Below are positions 46,202 to 56,044 of a stretch of DNA of 64,000 nt, in pieces; position 1 is the first letter of the stretch; every line of letters starts with the position of its first letter. A program made the position numbers and the translations under genes. This DNA is from SKVR01 sp964491395 (GTDB taxonomy: Bacteria; Bacteroidota; Bacteroidia; Bacteroidales; UBA7960), in contig CAZBGI010000008.1 in NCBI GenBank assembly GCA_964491395.1, forward strand, positions 19,240 through 83,239. Direction: 5' to 3'. The notes under the pieces are model-generated. The model saw nothing but the letters and a program-made list of their open reading frames with translations. It was not told the DNA's origin and searched no databases.

Positions 46202-46648
46202 TTAATTAATCAGACTGTCGGGTGATTCAGAAAACCATTCATCCTCTTCATCCTCAAACCAGTCGCCTTCTTCGTAAAGATCATCCAGGGGTATATCAAC
46301 CAACCACTTCCCGTCAACTTTAACCAGTGAAACTTCAGCTGTTTCCCCGTATTCTATGTAGCTGCACAAAGCCGTGGAACCTGAAACTGTACAATTAATA
46401 TCAGCAAGGGTATATTTCACAATCTCTTCTTCGTCGGGCAGGTAGAAACCCACAGAAGCCAGGTCTTTCATCATTTCCAGCAACTGTTTTGTAGAAGCTG
46501 TGCCATAAACGGCAGCTTCATCATACTCGCCCGCAGCAAAATGATTGGCAAACTTCATCATTACTTCTTCAGCTGTATCCTCCTGCTGGCAAGCTGTAAA
46601 CAAAGCACAGATCAAACTGAACGTTAATAACATTTTTATAGTTTTCAT
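46202..46648 (-). CDS. Small lipoprotein of unknown function
   Basis: 148 residues from the ATG at 46648; a longer frame from 46699 does not start with a signal peptide. Lipobox LFTACQQE. The mature part is a compact alpha-beta unit (VMMKFANHFAAGEYDEAAVYGTAS ... VSLVKVDGKWLVDIPL), like the DUF4878/NTF2-like lipoproteins, followed by a very acidic tail (about 20 of the last 30 residues Asp, Glu or Ser). Family assignment is tentative. Confidence 0.7.
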   Translation of the reverse strand: MKTIKMLLTFSLICALFTACQQEDTAEEVMMKFANHFAAGEYDEAAVYGTASTKQLLEMMKDLASVGFYLPDEEEIVKYTLADINCTVSGSTALCSYIEYGETAEVSLVKVDGKWLVDIPLDDLYEEGDWFEDEEDEWFSESPDSLIN

Positions 46649-46727
46649 GCTGCGTGGTATTTGAATTTGTTTGAATGTCTTTTGTGAAGAAAACAACATT
46701 ACAAATTTACAACTCTGAAGAAATGTA

Positions 46728-49082
46728 TTACCTGTTTTCGTCTTTTACTGCAGAAGATGAGCTTTCATGAGTTATATCCACTGATATTTCTACTACCTTA
46801 TCTATCTGTCCGGATTCATTCAATTGCGCTTTGGTAACACCCTTGATAATGAAGTAATCGCCCTGCCGGCTCTTCCTTCTTAATGTTCCTTTTACTTCTT
46901 TACCTCCCTGGAGTATATCCCAGAATTTGCGATAGTTTTCGGATTGCTCCCAGTCGGGGTTATCAAAGAAAATGCTATGATGTTTTCCTTTGAGTTCTGA
47001 GGATGAATAGCCACTAACCTTTTCAAAGTTTTCATTGACATTGATTATCTTTCCCCGGGCATCGTATTCTAACACGCAGAACAATGTTTCGGAGGTCTCC
47101 ACAAGGGTCTGAAGCTCTGTTTCTTTGCGTGCCATTTCTTCTTGTGTAGCATGCATCTCCTCCATGTTTTGCCTCATCTCCTCTTCCTGTGCCCGCATTT
47201 CCTCAGCTTGCTGCTGCGATTGTTCTAACAGGTAGGCCGTCCGGATGTTGATTTTTACCGATGAAATGGTGCTGGCAATATTTTCGGCAACCTTTTCAAT
47301 AAACTCAACATGGTAGGGTTCGAATTTTTTAAACGAGGCCAGCTCGATAACTCCATATACTTTTTCATTCAACAACAGAGGAACCAGTAACAAAGCATTT
47401 GGGTTTTCATCTCCCAGCCCGGAAGTGATCCGAACATAATCCTGGGGTATATCTGTCATCAAAATGGGTTTCTTCTCCAAAAAACATGCTCCTGTTAAAC
47501 CTTCTCCAATATCAATCCTTTTGGTAATATATTTTTTCCTGTCGTAAGCATAACAAGCGGTCATTTCGAGGAAGGGATCATTTTTGCTCTCATCATTCAG
47601 AATGAACAAACCTCCCTGGGTAGCATCCAGATATTTTACAAGATTTTTTATCACATTAAAGCTTAATTCCTCCAGGTTATCATTGTTGTACCGGAGGATA
47701 TCCGCGAATTTTGCAAGTCCGTTGGTAATCCAGTTTCTGACGGTATCTTCTGCCTTACGCTTTTGCTCTTCTTCCCGGGCCTTTTCAAGGCTATCGCGCA
47801 TATTTAGCAATGCTGTACCCAGAACATCGTTTTCCCCCAGCTTTTGATAAGAAACTTCTAATTGGCCCTGGCCTATTTTTTCAGCAAACCCTGCTCCTGC
47901 CTTCAATCCAGCAAGCAATGAATTTAAACTCGATGCCATTTGGGCATTTTCATCCTTTCCCTCTACCTTCAATGCTTTTACATTATTAATATCTCCGGTA
48001 GCAATTTTCCTGATGACCGCTGTTGTTTTTTTCAAAGGATTCGTTATGTTGTTGGCAATCATGTATGTGACCCACGCCAGCAATAGCAAGCCCAACACAA
48101 CTACAATCATCGATCGGTAAAATATTTGATTAGCTTCAGCAGTGATAAAACTTCGGGGTATTACAACGGCAAATGACCAGGGGGTATCGGTTTCTCCAAT
48201 ATAAATGGGAGCATAGGTTATTAAAGCGTCTTCTTCCAGGACTTCACTGTAAGCAAAATGAGAAGTAAACTCTCCCTGCTTTATGATTTGCTCCAGGCTG
48301 TAAGTTTGAAAGTAGTTCTCCTGCTTTTCTGACATGTTTTCACCCAGGAACTCTGCATTTGGATGCCCCACATAGGTACCGTCGTTGGAAAGCAGATAGG
48401 TATAGCCTACATCAAAGGGATTAATGGAAAGGACAAGTTCCTGGAAACGATCCAGAATAATATCCGTGCCGGCCAAACCGGCAAACCGGCCATCTATAAT
48501 AATGGGAATACAAGGGCTTACCTCCAGCATCTGGTCATGATCACTTCCGGAATAGCTGTACCAATAGGGATCAGTAATTGTCTCATCCATACTTTCTTTT
48601 ATCAGGGCATATAAGCTTCCTTCATCATCTCCCTCAAGGTTCAGGGTATCTTTCTGGTAAATCAATCGACCGTTTTGTCTAACCCAGGTATATCTTACCC
48701 GCCCGTGAGGTGCTGTGTAATCCGGAAGCAAGGCATTCAGTTCAAGGCTTATCCAGGTAGAATAAAAATCCGAATTGCGATCCAGAAACTCATAAAGGAC
48801 AGGAGAAACAATATCCTCGGTAATTTCCAGCGGGTAATCTGGAAAATTTTGCAAGGACCAACCAATGCCCCGTGAAAGGTTAAAATCGGTATTGAGTTCA
48901 CTGTTGACCAGACTTGCATATTCACGGGCTTGCATACTTGCCATTTCCCTGGCATCGCGGTGGGCCTTATCACTCATTCTGAGTGTTATGTATCCAAACG
49001 AAACAATATAGATAGCCGATGTTACGGATAATATCAGCAACAACAACTTGTGCCGGATTCGCAAATTTTTAAAAGATATCAT
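46728..49082 (-). CDS. Cache-HAMP-GAF-PAS membrane sensor without output domain
   Basis: 784 residues: TM helix (about 12-32), double-Cache-type extracellular domain (about 40-320; VSPCIPIIIDGRFAGLAGTDI), second TM (about 326-346), HAMP (NNITNPLKKTTAVIRKIATGDI), a second HAMP-like helix region, GAF (about 475-625), coiled coil with EEMRQNMEEMHATQEEM, and C-terminal PAS (about 660-770; VSGYSSSELKGKHHSIFF, like Aer-type PAS). There is no histidine kinase, GGDEF, phosphatase or MCP tip. Close in GAF/coiled-coil/PAS sequence to 49316-51250. Output must be by a partner protein. Confidence 0.88.
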   Translation of the reverse strand: MISFKNLRIRHKLLLLILSVTSAIYIVSFGYITLRMSDKAHRDAREMASMQAREYASLVNSELNTDFNLSRGIGWSLQNFPDYPLEITEDIVSPVLYEFLDRNSDFYSTWISLELNALLPDYTAPHGRVRYTWVRQNGRLIYQKDTLNLEGDDEGSLYALIKESMDETITDPYWYSYSGSDHDQMLEVSPCIPIIIDGRFAGLAGTDIILDRFQELVLSINPFDVGYTYLLSNDGTYVGHPNAEFLGENMSEKQENYFQTYSLEQIIKQGEFTSHFAYSEVLEEDALITYAPIYIGETDTPWSFAVVIPRSFITAEANQIFYRSMIVVVLGLLLLAWVTYMIANNITNPLKKTTAVIRKIATGDINNVKALKVEGKDENAQMASSLNSLLAGLKAGAGFAEKIGQGQLEVSYQKLGENDVLGTALLNMRDSLEKAREEEQKRKAEDTVRNWITNGLAKFADILRYNNDNLEELSFNVIKNLVKYLDATQGGLFILNDESKNDPFLEMTACYAYDRKKYITKRIDIGEGLTGACFLEKKPILMTDIPQDYVRITSGLGDENPNALLLVPLLLNEKVYGVIELASFKKFEPYHVEFIEKVAENIASTISSVKINIRTAYLLEQSQQQAEEMRAQEEEMRQNMEEMHATQEEMARKETELQTLVETSETLFCVLEYDARGKIINVNENFEKVSGYSSSELKGKHHSIFFDNPDWEQSENYRKFWDILQGGKEVKGTLRRKSRQGDYFIIKGVTKAQLNESGQIDKVVEISVDITHESSSSAVKDENR

Positions 49083-49279
49083 TGCAGTGGAATTGAGAGT
49101 GTTTTGGGTTGGGCCAATACTATATGTACCAGTTTATTATTGCCTGGGATTACGAGGAGCCGAACCTGTAATGCATCTTTAGTTTGTTGTTCAAAAGAAA
49201 CTGAATTCGATAAAAAACTTATCTTATTTATTGTAATTATTTTCAAAGCAAACAAGCATTTTAACAGACGGACTGAAAA

Positions 49280-49309
49280 CCAAAAAACCGGAATATTCCG
49301 GTTTTTTGG
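49280..49309. terminator. Perfect palindromic terminator
   Basis: A 30-bp perfect palindrome, CCAAAAAACCGG ... CCGGTTTTTTGG, right after the stop of the 49316-51250 gene. The A/T runs flank the GC core on both sides. It separates the YfiR/4HB-sensor unit from the Cache-sensor gene. Confidence 0.85.
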
Positions 49310-49315
49310 ATTAAG

Positions 49316-51250
49316 TTATTCTTTTATCTTTTGAACTATAAATACAATTTTTATGGGTGCTCCATATTTATTAAGAATGTGTTTGAAAGCCCCTTTTACA
49401 GGCACCGTGGAGCCATCTCTCCTGAGGAGCAGAAAATCTCCTTCAATGCTTGTACCTTTGCTCAGGGTATCTATTACATTGAGCATTCCCTGGCTTTCCA
49501 TATGAGTCTTATCAAACAATTTGAAAAAACTGAACGAATCGACTTCATGCTCTGAATAGTTGACCAGTGATGCTAAATTGGCGTTGATTTTCTTTATTTT
49601 GCAATCCACTGACAGCTCCATAACAGGAATTGAACTGTTAATGGCCTGGAAAAACCCTTCGCTTTCCGTTTCTTTTCGTTCCATTTCTTCCTGCGTAGCA
49701 TGCATCTCTTCCATATTCTGACGCATTTCTTCTTCCTGGGCTCTCATCTCTTCACTTTGTTCTTGCGACTGATGCAGCAATTCGGTGGTACGAATATTTA
49801 TTTTTACACTGGAAATGGTTGAAGCAATGGATTCCGCTACTTTTTCAACAAATTCTATATGGTAGGATTCCAGCACTTTAAAAGAGGCAATTTCAATAAC
49901 ACCAAATATTTCATCATTCAGCTTAAGTGGCACAATGAGAATGCATCTGGGGTTAGAGTCACCAAGTCCTGAGGTTATGTTAATATAGCTATCGGGAATA
50001 TCTGTAAGGAAGATTGTTTCACCTTCCTGCAAACAAGTTCCCACAAGACCTTCACCCTTGGCTATGGTTTTCTTCAGAAACTTGCGCCGTTCATAAGCAT
50101 AGCATGCAGAGAGTTCAACAGCAGGTACTTCAGTGTCTTCCCTCAAAATAAACACCCCTCCCTGGTTGGCCTCCAGGTATCCTACCAGGTTTCTGATAAT
50201 ATTGAAAGATAGTTCCTGCAGGTTGTCATTGTTTTGTCTGAGTAGTTCAGCAAATTTGGCAACACCCTGGGTAGCCCAGTTGCGTTTGGTGTCTTCTATT
50301 TTTCTTTTTTCTTCTTCGGTTTTGGCTTGTCGCAGGCTACCCCGCATTTCAACCAGTGAGATTCCAAGTGTGTCCTCTTCACTCAAAGGCTTAAAATCAT
50401 GCTCAAAATTTCCTGCTCCTATTTCCGATGCAAAAGTTACTTTCTCTTTGAGTCCATCAATAAGAAAATTAAGGGCTTTGCTCATATCTCCAATTTCATC
50501 TTCTCTTGCCTTTAGGGTATGATCGGGAAGTTTTCCCTCGCCCATTTCACTGAGAGTATTGCGCAAATAAATTAGCGGTTTGGTTATCATTCTTACAAAC
50601 AGCATCGCAATGATAATACCTCCAATAACGATGATGATACCCAGTAAAAAGCTGAGACTTGTAAATCTCTCGAGGGTAGTTTCCATATTGATTTGCCCAC
50701 TGGTAACAATGGTTCGTTGCACCTCAATAAGTTCATCGAGACTTTGAATGAGTTCCCGGGTATTTCTTACAATTGTACCTCCCTCTTCCATCATAGGACG
50801 AATCTCAAAAATCACCATCACGTCATCGTAACTCATGAAATCGGACAGTTCGTCCATGACAAAGCCATAAGTAATAAACAACTCACCAATTTCACGCAGT
50901 ACTTCGTTGAGCTCTTCTTTTTGTTCTTCATTCCATTCCTGCGAAATTTCGAGCAGTTCTTCACGAAGGGCGGGATAATCCGTATCGATCAATGTTCTTA
51001 GCCGGTTTTTGTCGGGTGTATCGTCAATACTTTGTATAAAAATCCAGGTACCAATGAGTTTTTCAGATTCCACAATCTGATTTTTTAGCTCCATCAATAG
51101 GTTCATTGACGGTACATATACCTCACTATTACGTTCATTTACATTCTGCACCCTGGTTAGGGTAACATAAATAGCAGCAATGCTGATTAAAAAAAAGAGG
51201 ATAAGAATAGAGAATCCAATGCTCAGTTTTTTTCCAATGGTAAGCCTCAT
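49316..51250 (-). CDS. Helical-bundle-HAMP-GAF-PAS membrane sensor without output domain
   Basis: 644 residues: TM1 (about 12-30), a periplasmic helical region rich in Glu/Leu (about 35-205) like the four-helix-bundle ligand domains of MCPs, TM2 (about 203-225), HAMP (MITKPLIYLRNTLSEMGEGKLPD), a second HAMP-like segment, GAF (about 345-495; SACYAYERRKFLKKTI), coiled coil EEMRQNMEEMHATQEEM and a C-terminal PAS (about 520-640). No catalytic output. The cytoplasmic half is the paralogue of 46728-49082, while the sensory halves differ. It follows the YfiR-like gene by 123 bp and ends at the palindromic terminator. Confidence 0.88.
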   Translation of the reverse strand: MRLTIGKKLSIGFSILILFFLISIAAIYVTLTRVQNVNERNSEVYVPSMNLLMELKNQIVESEKLIGTWIFIQSIDDTPDKNRLRTLIDTDYPALREELLEISQEWNEEQKEELNEVLREIGELFITYGFVMDELSDFMSYDDVMVIFEIRPMMEEGGTIVRNTRELIQSLDELIEVQRTIVTSGQINMETTLERFTSLSFLLGIIIVIGGIIIAMLFVRMITKPLIYLRNTLSEMGEGKLPDHTLKAREDEIGDMSKALNFLIDGLKEKVTFASEIGAGNFEHDFKPLSEEDTLGISLVEMRGSLRQAKTEEEKRKIEDTKRNWATQGVAKFAELLRQNNDNLQELSFNIIRNLVGYLEANQGGVFILREDTEVPAVELSACYAYERRKFLKKTIAKGEGLVGTCLQEGETIFLTDIPDSYINITSGLGDSNPRCILIVPLKLNDEIFGVIEIASFKVLESYHIEFVEKVAESIASTISSVKINIRTTELLHQSQEQSEEMRAQEEEMRQNMEEMHATQEEMERKETESEGFFQAINSSIPVMELSVDCKIKKINANLASLVNYSEHEVDSFSFFKLFDKTHMESQGMLNVIDTLSKGTSIEGDFLLLRRDGSTVPVKGAFKHILNKYGAPIKIVFIVQKIKE

Positions 51251-51373
51251 CTATAGACAGTTTAATTTAAGAATACTACATGAATTGCTTTTCAGGCTAA
51301 AAGTACAAAAATTGTTGATTATGAAGGAAAATTAAGTTTACCTCCACTCTAAAAAGCAATCGGCTACACCATT

Positions 51374-51898
51374 TTAATCGGCCAGAATGGCCAGGCGTGT
51401 TATCTCTCCTCCAGGATTGAGGCCCATTGCACGTGCATTCTGCTCACTTAATTCAAAACGCTGCCGGTTATCAACAATGGTAAAATTAATAACAGCACCA
51501 TTGTTAATGGCATTGCGCGAATCGGTAACTACCAAAGCTTTGATATTTTTAGCTTTTAAGGCATCTACGATCTCAGAAATTTTCCTGCTCTGGTTGGAGG
51601 GAACATATAAAATATGACATTTGGAGATTTCCGCTGTAGAACTGAAATTTAAAGCTGCTATGGTTTGATTTCCTGCTCTTTTGGTTTTGGCCATTTCATC
51701 CACTTCTTTATTCATGCCAGAGGAGCCATAAGTTGCAATTATAAATTCACCTGACTGATAGTCAGCAGGCCATGCAATAAGGCGGGTAAAATTATACATG
51801 AATACAGATTGGATTCTGTAGTCGGATTGTGCCTGGGTTTTGCCAATGAAAAGTACCGTCAGCATAATGGATAATACAAGGTAACTTAGTTTTTTCAT
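51374..51898 (-). CDS. YfiR family (DUF4154) periplasmic protein
   Basis: 174 residues with a signal peptide (ending KTQA). DUF4154 signs: YRIQSVFMYNFTRLIAWPADYQSGEFIIATYG, KCHILYVPSNQS, NIKALVVTDSRNAINNGAVINFTIVDNRQRFELSE and a C-terminal MGLNPG. In Pseudomonas, YfiR sits in the periplasm and holds the diguanylate cyclase YfiN inactive. Here no YfiN (GGDEF) or YfiB follows; the next gene is the output-less 4HB sensor, which has a periplasmic helical domain it could bind. Only one of the Cys positions of the Pseudomonas protein is clearly present. Confidence 0.88.
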   Translation of the reverse strand: MKKLSYLVLSIMLTVLFIGKTQAQSDYRIQSVFMYNFTRLIAWPADYQSGEFIIATYGSSGMNKEVDEMAKTKRAGNQTIAALNFSSTAEISKCHILYVPSNQSRKISEIVDALKAKNIKALVVTDSRNAINNGAVINFTIVDNRQRFELSEQNARAMGLNPGGEITRLAILAD

Positions 51899-52055
51899 AA
51901 CTATTCCTTTGTTTAGGGATTTTTTGAAGTGATTTTTCGTAAAAAAAAATGGTGAGTTTTTTCAGTATATTTATTGAAAACAAACGACTATTAAACTCTT
52001 AAATAAAACACTTTTCAAAATTAGCCCTTTAAGACTAGTGGGCTTACCCGATAAA

Positions 52056-52691
52056 TTACCTGTATTTTACCGTAGTTTTCCACAGTACTATCAGTTCATT
52101 CATTATCATGGCAGTGGCACCCCAGATAATTTCATTGTTGAAACGAAAGGCGGGGGTAGTGATTTTTCTCCCATCCCTTAGCGTAAGCTGAGCTTCCTGC
52201 CGCACATCGGGTTGTAGAAAAAAAGAAAAGGGTATCTCAATAATTTCTGCCACCTCCGAAGGGTCAGCAATAAAGGTATCTGTTGAGTGATAAATTCCAA
52301 CAAAGGGACTTACAATATAATTACTGGGGGGGATATATAAATCCGTAAGCTTCCCTGCAAAACGAACCTTCTCAGGTTTTATGCCTATTTCCTCCCTTGT
52401 TTCCCGCAAGGCCGTGTGATACATGCTTTTATCAGTAGATTCCCATCTCCCTCCCGGAAACGCTATCTGGCCACTGTGTACCCCATCGTACAAGGGTCTT
52501 TTGATAAAAGGTATATAATAATCTCCTGATTTTTCAAAAAAAAGAATCATTATACTGCTTTTTACCGCCCTGAGGTGATTGTCAGTATTCAGCAAATCAT
52601 TTAATCTATAGGTAGGAGCCATCTGCAAATGTGCCTCTAATCCCGGCAAATTGGCACCAAAACATTTTTGAAGGTTTTCAGTTACAGTCAT
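52056..52691 (-). CDS. Nudix hydrolase, CoA pyrophosphatase-like
   Basis: 211 residues from the ATG at 52691; a TTG at 52706 is the only longer option. Nudix box PGGRWESTD ... ALRETREEIGI follows the GG-x5-D-x8-RE-x2-EE-x-G pattern typical of the CoA diphosphatase branch. The flanking PFIKRPLYDGVHSGQIAFPGG and LYIPPSNYIVSPFVGI match that branch as well. It would hydrolyse CoA or its derivatives to phosphopantetheine and ADP. Cytosolic, monocistronic. Confidence 0.9.
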   Translation of the reverse strand: MTVTENLQKCFGANLPGLEAHLQMAPTYRLNDLLNTDNHLRAVKSSIMILFFEKSGDYYIPFIKRPLYDGVHSGQIAFPGGRWESTDKSMYHTALRETREEIGIKPEKVRFAGKLTDLYIPPSNYIVSPFVGIYHSTDTFIADPSEVAEIIEIPFSFFLQPDVRQEAQLTLRDGRKITTPAFRFNNEIIWGATAMIMNELIVLWKTTVKYR

Positions 52692-52800
52692 TGGTAGAAT
52701 CAACAAAAATAAGAGAAGGACATCTCCCTTTAGGGAAACATCCTTCTCCGGGTAAATAAAAACTCAGGCAATTTAGCAGCCTTCGCCGTTTTGAGCAGCT

Positions 52801-53325
52801 TCAGCTTTCTACGGATACTTCTTCTATTTCTTCCTCTTCCTGAATCACTTCAAATCCTTTGAGTTCAACATAGGAAGTGATATCCGGAGTGATGCCCCTT
52901 TCGGCCATTAATTCGATAGCTTCTTCAGTAGAAGAGCATTCATGTTCCTCTTCACCATCATGGGCATGATCATGCGAATGATCAATCTCATCCATGTTGC
53001 TTACAACGGTTTTCATTACCCCGTTAATTTTTACAAGTTTTCCTTCCATTTCGGCGCTAAACTGGGGTTGAAATTCTTCCAGCATCACCAAAATGCTAAA
53101 ATCGGCATCATCCGACTGGTTTACCCGCATTTTATCACCACTATGCTGGCATATGTGTGTAATAACACCTTCAAAACTTACTTCTTGGTCCTCATACTCC
53201 AGGGGCTGAGATACCAATTCTGAAATCTGTTGTGTTTCAGTTACATCGTTTTGCTGCTCCTTTACTTGTCCGCAGGAAATCATGATAAATCCTAACAGGG
53301 CAATCAATGCTATTTTCTTAATCAT
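52801..53325 (-). CDS. Lipoprotein with OB-like domain and His/acidic segment
   Basis: 174 residues with lipobox FIMISCGQ. Residues about 35-110 (PLEYEDQEVSFEGVITHICQHSGDKM ... KLVKINGVMKTV) look like an OB fold of the tRNA_anti/NirD-like type. Next comes a short metal-binding-looking stretch HSHDHAHDGEEEHEC, then EEAIELMAERGI and a very acidic tail. Cys in HICQHSG and ECSS plus seven His could bind a metal. No family certain. It lies between the Nudix and glgB genes with gaps near 100 bp on both sides. Confidence 0.65.
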   Translation of the reverse strand: MIKKIALIALLGFIMISCGQVKEQQNDVTETQQISELVSQPLEYEDQEVSFEGVITHICQHSGDKMRVNQSDDADFSILVMLEEFQPQFSAEMEGKLVKINGVMKTVVSNMDEIDHSHDHAHDGEEEHECSSTEEAIELMAERGITPDITSYVELKGFEVIQEEEEIEEVSVES

Positions 53326-53422
53326 GGATATTGTTTTTTTTATAATTGTTTTGGTTTAAAAATTAGAGTTGCAAAGTTACAGAAAAAACCATAGAACAGG
53401 GGTAATAATTTATTTATTGCGG

Positions 53423-55417
53423 CTATTTTTCTTTCTCCAGTACAAAAGCCGAAAGGGATGGAATATAGAGACTTAACACTCTTTTTCCCTCTGAATCTGT
53501 GTATGTACTATGAGAAATATCATGTTTTTGTCTTCCATATCCTCCCATTGACGGGCTATCGGTATCCAGTACAATATGATACTTACCTTTTTCTACCTCG
53601 AAAGAATAATCAGTATAGGAATGAAAGGGACTAAAATTAAACACAAATAAAAACTTTCCTCTTTTGAAAATAAGCACCTGATCTTTGCTGTTCTGAACAT
53701 GCGGATAGTGCAATTGCTTGTGAAGCAGGTTTCGCTTGCGGAAAAATTTAATCATCTCCCGGTCAAACTGATTGAGAAACTGATAGCGCAAATCTTTGTT
53801 CTTTACCAGGCTCCATTGTCTGCGGGCATAATGATAAGACCAGTTATTGTGTTTTCCCGGAAAGTCTATCCATTCTGGATGTCCGAATTCATTACCCATG
53901 AAATTTAAATAACCATCACCCGCAGTGGCAAGGGTTATGAGTCTAATCATTTTGTGCAGAGCAACCCCGTTTTCAACAATAATATTCTGGTGGTTGACAT
54001 GCATATTGAAATACATTTCTTTGTCCATCAGCCAAAATATAAGCGTTTTGTCACCTACCAGGGCTTGATCGTGTGACTCTGCATAATGAATAGTATGTTC
54101 ATCCTTACGTTTGTTGGAGAGATTATAGAACAAATCTCCCACATCCCAGAACTCAATTTTTCTCTCTTTAATGGTTTTTATCCAGAAGTCAGGTATTCCC
54201 ATGGCCAATCGAAAGTCGAATCCATAGCCTCCTTTATCACGGGGTGTGGCCACTCCCGGCATACCACTCATCTCTTCAGCAATGGTAATGGCATCAGGGT
54301 TAACCTGATGAATAAGCTTATTGGCCATTTTCAGGTAGGCAATGGCATCATCATCCTGGTTTCCATCATAGTATTGTTTATACTCGGTAAATGCACTTCC
54401 CAGTCCATGATCTTTAAAAAGCATACTGGTGATACCGTCGAAGCGATATCCGTCAAAATGATACTCATCGAGCCAAAACTTGCAATTAGAAAGCAAGAAA
54501 TGTAATACTTGATTTTTACCGTAATCAAAGCAACGACTATCCCAGGCCGGGTGATCACCACGGGGCCCGTCGTGAAAAAACTGATAACGGGAACCATCAT
54601 ACCTGCTGATTCCTTCCACCTCATTTTTTACAGCGTGCGAATGAACTATATCCATCACCACAAATAAACCCATCCCGTGGGCATCGTCAATTAGGGCTTT
54701 CAGCTCATCGGGTGTGCCAAAACGTGATGCAGCCGCAAAAAAATTGCTTACATGATATCCAAAGGAGCCGTAATAAGGGTGCTCCTGAATCGCCATGAGC
54801 TGAATGGTGTTGTAGCCTGATTTTTTTATGCCGGGTAAAACATTCCTGCGAAAATTCTCGTAACTCCCCACTCCATAATCCTCGGTTGCCATGCCTACAT
54901 GCGCTTCGTATACCAAAGGAAAAAAAGTAGATTTCTTTTCAGGGGCCTCATGTTTCCATTTATAAGGTTGGGGAGGATCCCATACCTGCGCATTAAAAAC
55001 ATGTGTGTGTTCATCTTGTACTACCCGGCGGGTCCAGGCCGGTATTCGGTCTCCACTACCTCCGTTCCAGCATATGTGAAGTTTATAGAGATCTCCATGC
55101 CTGAGCATTTTTAAAGGTAATTCAATGCTCCAATTGCCATTTCCTGTATTTTGAAAAACATACTCCTCTTTGTGTTGCCAGTCGCAAAACTCTCCTGTCA
55201 GATAAATCTTGGTGGCGTTGGGAGCCCACTCCCGCATGATCCAGGAATTATTCTGTTTGTGTAACCCATAAAACAGGTACCCCACGGCAAACTCCGACAG
55301 GGTGGCATCTCCGGTAAGCTCTTTTTCTTTATCTTCAGCGCGCTTAATGCGCCCGATGATAGCTTCTGCATAAGGTTGCAGATATTCGTCATTTTTAAGA
55401 TATTCGGGATAGGTCAT
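53423..55417 (-). CDS. glgB: 1,4-alpha-glucan branching enzyme, GH13
   Basis: 664 residues from the ATG at 55417; an ATG at 55453 would add 12 residues before the usual start. It makes alpha-1,6 branches in glycogen. N-terminal CBM48 (GLHKQNNSWIMREWAPNATKIYLTGEF), TIM barrel with VMDIVHSHAVKN, nucleophile in YRFDGITSML (Asp327), acid in IAEEMSGMP (Glu381), AESHDQ (His449, Asp450), and a C-terminal beta-sandwich. It belongs to the eukaryote-like branching enzyme group common in Bacteroidota. No glycogen synthase or phosphorylase neighbours. Confidence 0.94.
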   Translation of the reverse strand: MTYPEYLKNDEYLQPYAEAIIGRIKRAEDKEKELTGDATLSEFAVGYLFYGLHKQNNSWIMREWAPNATKIYLTGEFCDWQHKEEYVFQNTGNGNWSIELPLKMLRHGDLYKLHICWNGGSGDRIPAWTRRVVQDEHTHVFNAQVWDPPQPYKWKHEAPEKKSTFFPLVYEAHVGMATEDYGVGSYENFRRNVLPGIKKSGYNTIQLMAIQEHPYYGSFGYHVSNFFAAASRFGTPDELKALIDDAHGMGLFVVMDIVHSHAVKNEVEGISRYDGSRYQFFHDGPRGDHPAWDSRCFDYGKNQVLHFLLSNCKFWLDEYHFDGYRFDGITSMLFKDHGLGSAFTEYKQYYDGNQDDDAIAYLKMANKLIHQVNPDAITIAEEMSGMPGVATPRDKGGYGFDFRLAMGIPDFWIKTIKERKIEFWDVGDLFYNLSNKRKDEHTIHYAESHDQALVGDKTLIFWLMDKEMYFNMHVNHQNIIVENGVALHKMIRLITLATAGDGYLNFMGNEFGHPEWIDFPGKHNNWSYHYARRQWSLVKNKDLRYQFLNQFDREMIKFFRKRNLLHKQLHYPHVQNSKDQVLIFKRGKFLFVFNFSPFHSYTDYSFEVEKGKYHIVLDTDSPSMGGYGRQKHDISHSTYTDSEGKRVLSLYIPSLSAFVLEKEK

Positions 55418-55660
55418 AGTTTTCAGGATCTTTACAATGGGGGTTAAAAACAATCAAAAGCTTTTTCTGGGGTCTGTTATGACGAGTAAGAGAAGACGGG
55501 TGAAGACTGTTTTTGAAGTGAACATAATTTCATTATTCAGATAACACAAAATATAAAAAAACCTCATAGGGTCATTCAAAAATATACAATTAAATCCGAT
55601 CTAAATATAAAATAGTTAATTCGTAAAAAAAATAATATACTGGTAACTTGCTTCACCAGG

Positions 55661-56044
55661 TCAATCACGCTGGCGGTGTTTTGAATCCACAAAATTAAAC
55701 CATAAGGAAAGTCCCAAAACTGCCAATGCCAGCACAAGAGTAATGGTGTCTACCACCTTACCAGGCAAAGCAATGCCGGAAATTCTCTCAATTAAATAGG
55801 AAACATAAGAATTGGGCAATCCATACCTGCCCAACTGGTTTAATACCTTCCAATGCCAGTCTGTTAACGGGCAATACCCCCATCCGTAAAAAATTCCCAA
55901 TCCAAACCAGGAAGCCAGGGTGAGCAGGATACTCACCAGATGAAACTTGCGCGTATATGTCCAAATCCAGCCGGTTAGGTTGAAAAGGATGAAGAGAAAA
56001 TGAAAAACAAGAAAAAACCCGTCAATAATAACAAGCCAGTTCAT
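55661..56044 (-). CDS. DUF2784 small membrane protein
   Basis: 127 residues with three to four hydrophobic helices. The conserved DUF2784 elements are visible: FFLVFHFLFILFNLTGWIWTYTRKFH, then GIFYGWGYCPLTDWHW and LPNSYVSYLIERI. Inner membrane; function unknown. Confidence 0.85.
   Translation of the reverse strand: MNWLVIIDGFFLVFHFLFILFNLTGWIWTYTRKFHLVSILLTLASWFGLGIFYGWGYCPLTDWHWKVLNQLGRYGLPNSYVSYLIERISGIALPGKVVDTITLVLALAVLGLSLWFNFVDSKHRQRD

Noticed and set aside
46728..51250. Chemoreceptor (MCP) identity of the two sensors
   Set aside because: The C-termini are PAS domains and no MCP signalling tip or methylated helices are seen.
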